A stretch of DNA of 64,000 nt from Methanoculleus sp. (GTDB lineage Archaea; Halobacteriota; Methanomicrobia; Methanomicrobiales; Methanoculleaceae), in contig JAHDQM010000001.1 in assembly GCA_018433835.1 (NCBI GenBank), positions 40,806 to 104,805 of the forward strand, written 5' to 3'. This document shows positions 60,881 through 64,000 of the stretch, piece after piece. The notes under the pieces were generated by a model. The model saw only the letters and a program-made list of their open reading frames with translations, had not been told where the DNA came from and did not search any database. Each line of letters opens with the position of its first letter. Position 1 is the first letter of the stretch. The translations under genes and the position numbers were made by a program.

Positions 60881-61681
60881 ATGACTGGTGCGCAGATGAT
60901 CGCAGCGTGCTCCGTCGCCGGTTCCGACTCGGGGGGAGGGGCGGGCATCCAGGCGGACTTGAAGACGTTCACGGCGCTCGGGGTCTTTGGGCTGACGGCT
61001 ATTACGGCGGTCACGGCCCAGAACACCCGCGAGGTGCGGGGGACCTGGATGCTCCCTCCTGAGGCGGTGCGGGCCCAGATAGAGGCGGTCGCCGACGACT
61101 TCTTCATCGACGCCTGGAAGACGGGGATGCTCGCGAGCGCCCCCAATGTTCGGGCCGTCGCGGAGGCCCTGCCGGAGGGGGCCGTGCTCGTCATCGACCC
61201 GGTGATGGTCTCGACATCGGGCCACCGGCTGCTCGCGGAGGACGCCGTTCTGGATCTGATGGAGCTGCTCGTTCCCCGGGCGAGCATCGTCACCCCGAAC
61301 ATCCCGGAAGCGGAGGTGCTCAGCGGCATGCGGGTCGCGGCCGTCGAGGATATGGCCGAGGCAGGGCGGCGGATCCTCGACCTCGGGGCGCGTGCCGTGG
61401 TGGTGAAGGGCGGACACCTTTCCGGCGGCGCGGCGGTCGACCTCCTCGTCGACCGGGGCGGGGAGATACGGCTCTCCGGCGAGCGCTATCCCTATTCGGT
61501 GCACGGATCTGGGTGCTGTTTCTCTGCGGCGCTCACGGCATGCCTTGCCCGGGGGATGCCTGCGCGCCGGGCGTTCGCCGCGGCAAGGGAGTTCATCGAT
61601 ACGGCAATCCGGGAAGCGGCGGGAGGTCCCGGGCCCGTGAGGATCGTCAATCCGGGGGGAACAATCCTTCGCCGGCGCTGA
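60881..61681 (+). CDS. thiD: hydroxymethylpyrimidine / phosphomethylpyrimidine kinase, 266 aa
   Basis: It phosphorylates HMP and HMP-P in thiamine synthesis. GSDSGGGAGIQADLKTF is the substrate loop, VIDPVMVSTSGHRLL the family core and VHGSGCCFSAALTA the anion hole with the catalytic Cys region. It is stand-alone, without the ThiN or ThiE fusion seen in some archaea. The start at 60881 lacks a Shine-Dalgarno; ATG 60896 is an alternative. Confidence 0.92.
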   Translation: MTGAQMIAACSVAGSDSGGGAGIQADLKTFTALGVFGLTAITAVTAQNTREVRGTWMLPPEAVRAQIEAVADDFFIDAWKTGMLASAPNVRAVAEALPEGAVLVIDPVMVSTSGHRLLAEDAVLDLMELLVPRASIVTPNIPEAEVLSGMRVAAVEDMAEAGRRILDLGARAVVVKGGHLSGGAAVDLLVDRGGEIRLSGERYPYSVHGSGCCFSAALTACLARGMPARRAFAAAREFIDTAIREAAGGPGPVRIVNPGGTILRRR

Positions 61682-61882
61682 AATAATAGTTCCCTATTCG
61701 GGCGGTGTTGTGACGATCATTTCCAGTTTTCCAGGTATATTTCCGTTTGTTCATTGTCAGACAAAATTACGATAAATTTCCAATACAGCTGGCAATCTTC
61801 ACCAGAAATGAAAAAAGGCCAATTCATGATATAAAACAAATACGGAATTTTAATATCCAAGTGTTTGTAATTATTGTTTAGA
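61682..61882 (+). other. AT-rich promoter region of the Lrp operon
   Basis: Notably A+T-rich. TTTTAATA (61847-61854) lies about 30 nt before the ATG at 61883, so the transcript is leaderless or nearly so. No gene. Confidence 0.5.
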
Positions 61883-62314
61883 ATGGATGAGATCGACGAT
61901 GCGATCCTGCGGGAGCTGCAGAGGGACGGGCGAATGTCTATGGCAGAGCTCGGCTCGATGCTGGGCATCGCACCGTCGACGGTTTTTAAGAGGATCGAGA
62001 AGCTGAAGAACGCCGGCATCCTCGAGCGGTTCACGATCGTCATCAACCAGAAGTGCTTCGAGCATACCCTGGTCGCGTTTCTGAACGTCAGGGTCCACCC
62101 GGACGGGAAGCCGGAGATCGAGGAGTTCATGCGGGACCTCCCGTGCATCCTCGAACTCTACGAGGTGCTCGAGCCGGGGGACTTCTTCGTCAAGGTCCGG
62201 GTGCAGAACATATCCGAGTTGAAGCGGAGCGTGCTCGTCCCCCTCTCCGGCCTCCCTGGAGTGAGGGATATCCAGACGATCATCTCGGTGAGAAAGATCA
62301 AGGAACAGACATGA
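61883..62314 (+). CDS. Lrp/AsnC family transcriptional regulator, 143 aa
   Basis: An N-terminal HTH (DEIDDAILRELQRDGRMSMA, then GIAPSTVFKRIEKLKNAGIL) is followed by the RAM ligand-binding domain (VAFLNVRVHPDGKPEIEEFM, GDFFVKVRVQNISEL). The length is typical. It is translationally coupled (ATGA) to a small membrane protein, which it may regulate. The effector is unknown. Confidence 0.92.
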   Translation: MDEIDDAILRELQRDGRMSMAELGSMLGIAPSTVFKRIEKLKNAGILERFTIVINQKCFEHTLVAFLNVRVHPDGKPEIEEFMRDLPCILELYEVLEPGDFFVKVRVQNISELKRSVLVPLSGLPGVRDIQTIISVRKIKEQT

Positions 62315-62598
62315 ACGGATTGCAGATTGAAACCATGCAGCAGATGCTTGCGATTGTGACGCTTCTTCTGGGAGCGCTCCTGATCGGCGTCATCTACAAC
62401 GCCTACCGGATCGTGAGGCAGCCGACCCTGCTCCTCTTCGTCTACGGGCTCTTTACGCTGGTCGTGGGGATCACGTTTGCCGATCTCGTGAGCATCGTCA
62501 CGCCCGACGCGTTTATCATCGCCTGGTCGGCGGTTTTTTCCCGTATCGTGGTGGTCCTCGGCCTCTGCGTGATGGCCTACGGCATCCTGAGAGGGTAA
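62311..62598 (+). CDS. small membrane protein, about three TM helices, 95 aa
   Basis: The start overlaps the Lrp stop by 4 nt. Hydrophobic helices lie at about residues 10-32, 40-62 and 68-92, with little outside the membrane. No family recognised. It is one nt before the next gene, so all three genes form an operon. Confidence 0.75.
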   Translation: MNGLQIETMQQMLAIVTLLLGALLIGVIYNAYRIVRQPTLLLFVYGLFTLVVGITFADLVSIVTPDAFIIAWSAVFSRIVVVLGLCVMAYGILRG

Positions 62599-62599
62599 C

Positions 62600-63061
62600 A
62601 TGCGCACCGGTACGTCGTTTGCCCGGGACTGGCAGTTGATCAAGGTAGCCCGGTCCCTGCGGCGGCACGATGTCGCCGGACCCCTCGTGCGGAGGCTTCT
62701 TGTAGACGCCCCTCCCGGCCTCACGGAAGGGATCGCCGCCATCGCCGGGCGGCTCGGCAAAGAGAACGGAACGGCGCTTCTCGCCCACGCAGAGGAGCGG
62801 TTCGACCCGCCGACCCTGATGGAGGGGCTCCTCCTGACGTGGGGGATCCCCTGCCACTCCACGGGCGACGCCGATGACGGGGTCGTGACCATTGCGATCG
62901 ACGGCGACGGCGCAGCGGCGGCGCTCCAGGATACCTTCGCAGACGTCCGGGTGGCCGTGCCCTACCTCACCGGCTACGTCCGGGCGCTCCAGCCCGACGC
63001 GGTGATCGAGGCAGGCGACGGCGGCAGCATGACGATCCGGTTCCCGTCCCGCGGGGAGTAG
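62600..63061 (+). CDS. hypothetical protein in the Lrp operon, 153 aa
   Basis: Soluble protein. Residues ~1-60 are helical and Arg-rich (WQLIKVARSLRRHDVAGPLV); the rest alternates beta and alpha (DDGVVTIAIDGDGAAAALQD, ALQPDAVIEAGDGGSMTIRF). I do not recognise a family or active site. Spacing puts it in the operon with Lrp and the membrane protein. Confidence 0.75.
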   Translation: MRTGTSFARDWQLIKVARSLRRHDVAGPLVRRLLVDAPPGLTEGIAAIAGRLGKENGTALLAHAEERFDPPTLMEGLLLTWGIPCHSTGDADDGVVTIAIDGDGAAAALQDTFADVRVAVPYLTGYVRALQPDAVIEAGDGGSMTIRFPSRGE

Positions 63062-63223
63062 GGCGGGGCTCTTTTTCCCGGGCAAAGCCTGCCGATATTC
63101 GAGGCTTTTCCGATCTGCTGCGAGAGGCGCGGCCGCATCCCGTGCGAGGCCTTTTTGGGAACGTTTATCCCCGGTGCCGTCCGTTCATTCTTTTAAGGTA
63201 CTTCACCGTGCGGAGGAGATCGT

Positions 63224-63751
63224 ATGGACGTGAACGCGATAAGGACGTGCCAGAGCTGCGGGATGCCGATGAGCACAGAGGAGCATTTCGGGACGGAAGC
63301 GGACGGCCGACCCTCGAAGGATTACTGTACTTACTGCTACCAGAAAGGCGCTTTCACCGAATCCAGTATCACCATCGATGAGATGGCAACGATCAGCGGG
63401 GCGATGATGTCGCAGCTGTACGCAATTCCCCTCGAGAAGGCAGAGAGTTTCTCAAAGGAGCAGCTCTCGTGCCTGAAGAGGTGGGCGGGGAGGGAGATTG
63501 CCCTCTGCGGGAGCTGCGGGATGCCCCTTGCCCGCGACGAGGATGCCGGGACGGAGGCGGACGGGTCGCGAAGCACGGCGTACTGCACTTACTGCTACCG
63601 GGACGGGAGGTTCACCGAGCCCGACCTTACCCGGGAGCAGGCGGTCGAGAAGTACGCGCCGATGATGGCTTCAAACCTCGGGATGCCGGTCGAGAAGGCA
63701 ACGGAGATGGTGCGGCAGTACCTCTCGACGCTGCCGAGGTGGCGGGAGTAG
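63224..63751 (+). CDS. protein with two duplicated zinc-ribbon domains, 175 aa
   Basis: GAGGAGATC precedes the start. Two similar halves begin CQSCGMPMSTEEHFGTEADG (residue ~9) and CGSCGMPLARDEDAGTEADG (~95), each followed by YCTYCY, giving two CxxC...CxxC zinc sites of the putative zinc-ribbon (PF12674-like) family. Each half continues with a helical tail (MSQLYAIPLEKAE / MASNLGMPVEKAT). A tandem duplication is evident. Function unknown. Confidence 0.85.
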   Translation: MDVNAIRTCQSCGMPMSTEEHFGTEADGRPSKDYCTYCYQKGAFTESSITIDEMATISGAMMSQLYAIPLEKAESFSKEQLSCLKRWAGREIALCGSCGMPLARDEDAGTEADGSRSTAYCTYCYRDGRFTEPDLTREQAVEKYAPMMASNLGMPVEKATEMVRQYLSTLPRWRE

Positions 63752-63801
63752 GGCCCGGGATAACATTTATAGACCCGATGTCAATGTAACTACTACAGGA
63801 C

Positions 63802-63963
63802 ATGAACCCGGGAACCGACATCTATACCCAACTCACCCGGAAACGGGACGAGATCCTCTCTTCGCACCAATCGGTGCTCAAACTCCGGCCCTTCGGCCCG
63901 TCGTGCCTCGCACCTGACGGTGCTCAAACTCCGGCCCTTCGGCCCGTCGTGCCTCGCACCTGA
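63802..63963 (+). CDS. 53-codon open frame running into the tandem repeats
   Basis: A TATA-like ATTTATAG (~63759) precedes ATG 63802. The first ~20 codons (MNPGTDIYTQLTRKRDEILS) look like a genuine N-terminus. The rest is encoded by the hairpin repeat units and ends at TGA 63961-63963. Probably the 5' end of a gene cut by repeat insertion. It could also be a short real ORF. Confidence 0.35.
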   Translation: MNPGTDIYTQLTRKRDEILSSHQSVLKLRPFGPSCLAPDGAQTPALRPVVPRT

Positions 63964-64000
63964 CGGTGCTCAAACTCCGGCCCTTCGGCCCGTCGTGCCT
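63864..64000 (+). repeat. tandem array of a 46-bp hairpin repeat (three units, continuing past the edge)
   Basis: Units begin at 63864, 63910 and 63956, each starting GCACC...GGTGCTCAAACTCCGG and containing CGGCCCTTCGGCCCG. Two small hairpins fit in every unit. Units 2 and 3 are identical as far as seen; unit 1 differs at CAAT for CTGAC. The array probably extends beyond the window. Confidence 0.85.

Noticed and set aside
63864..64000. Tandem repeats as a CRISPR array
   Set aside because: The 46-bp units follow each other directly with no unique spacers, and no cas gene is present.

Overview
The window reads as a GC-rich chromosomal stretch of a hydrogenotrophic methanogenic archaeon, most likely of the Methanomicrobiales and plausibly Methanoculleus or a close relative. 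This is inferred from gene content, not from a database match. Archaeal markers are TBP, aIF1A, MCM, two RFC small-subunit paralogues, an NMD3-like protein, a Taw2/Trm5-type methyltransferase, the archaeal CoA route (CoaBC, pantoate kinase, phosphopantothenate synthetase), MptD (methanopterin pathway), a DUF2121 protein and a PGF-CTERM surface protein. Strong Shine-Dalgarno sites coexist with starts about 25 nt after a TATA box, so some transcripts are probably leaderless.

Layout. 0-3 kb: small secreted proteins and a membrane-bound winged-helix regulator. 3-9 kb: an Isf-like flavoprotein, a DUF169 protein and two DHA2-type exporters around a MarR regulator; near-identical palindromes lie before the flavoprotein and the MarR gene. 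9-12.3 kb: an Orn/Lys/Arg decarboxylase and a GNAT enzyme. 12.5-24 kb: a glycogen cluster (GH57, glycogen synthase-like GT, branching enzyme, second GH57, 4-alpha-glucanotransferase, then a frameshifted alpha-glucan phosphorylase). 24-29.4 kb: a KGG-like repeat protein, two DUF2795 proteins, a HAMP/roadblock pair, DUF2121, aIF1A (apparent CTG start), an RRM protein and tRNA-Leu(CAG). 29.4-41.8 kb: acyl-CoA synthetase, TBP, Lhr-type helicase with a phosphoesterase and an RPA-associated protein, RfcS, an intein-containing MCM, and a MNT/HEPN pair whose HEPN gene carries a nonsense codon.

42-47.4 kb is a secreted-protein island. A segment of about 313 bp (promoter, long leader and signal-peptide codons) is duplicated in front of two unrelated secreted proteins, one of them interrupted by TAG. 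47.6-55.4 kb is a compact housekeeping run with many 4-26 nt overlaps: MptD, TatD-like hydrolase, DUF424, NMD3, Taw2-like, CoaBC, PoK, PPS, RfcS2, methyltransferase. 55.5-59.4 kb holds a membrane wHTH regulator, a secreted C39-like cysteine peptidase and a secreted serpin. The last two share a 57-bp promoter element with a palindrome. 59.5-63.8 kb: AIR-synthase-related protein, ThiD, an Lrp operon and a duplicated zinc-ribbon protein.

A hairpin-rich repeat family is scattered in intergenic DNA and forms a 46-bp-period tandem array at the right edge. No rRNA, CRISPR array, transposase or prophage genes were seen.
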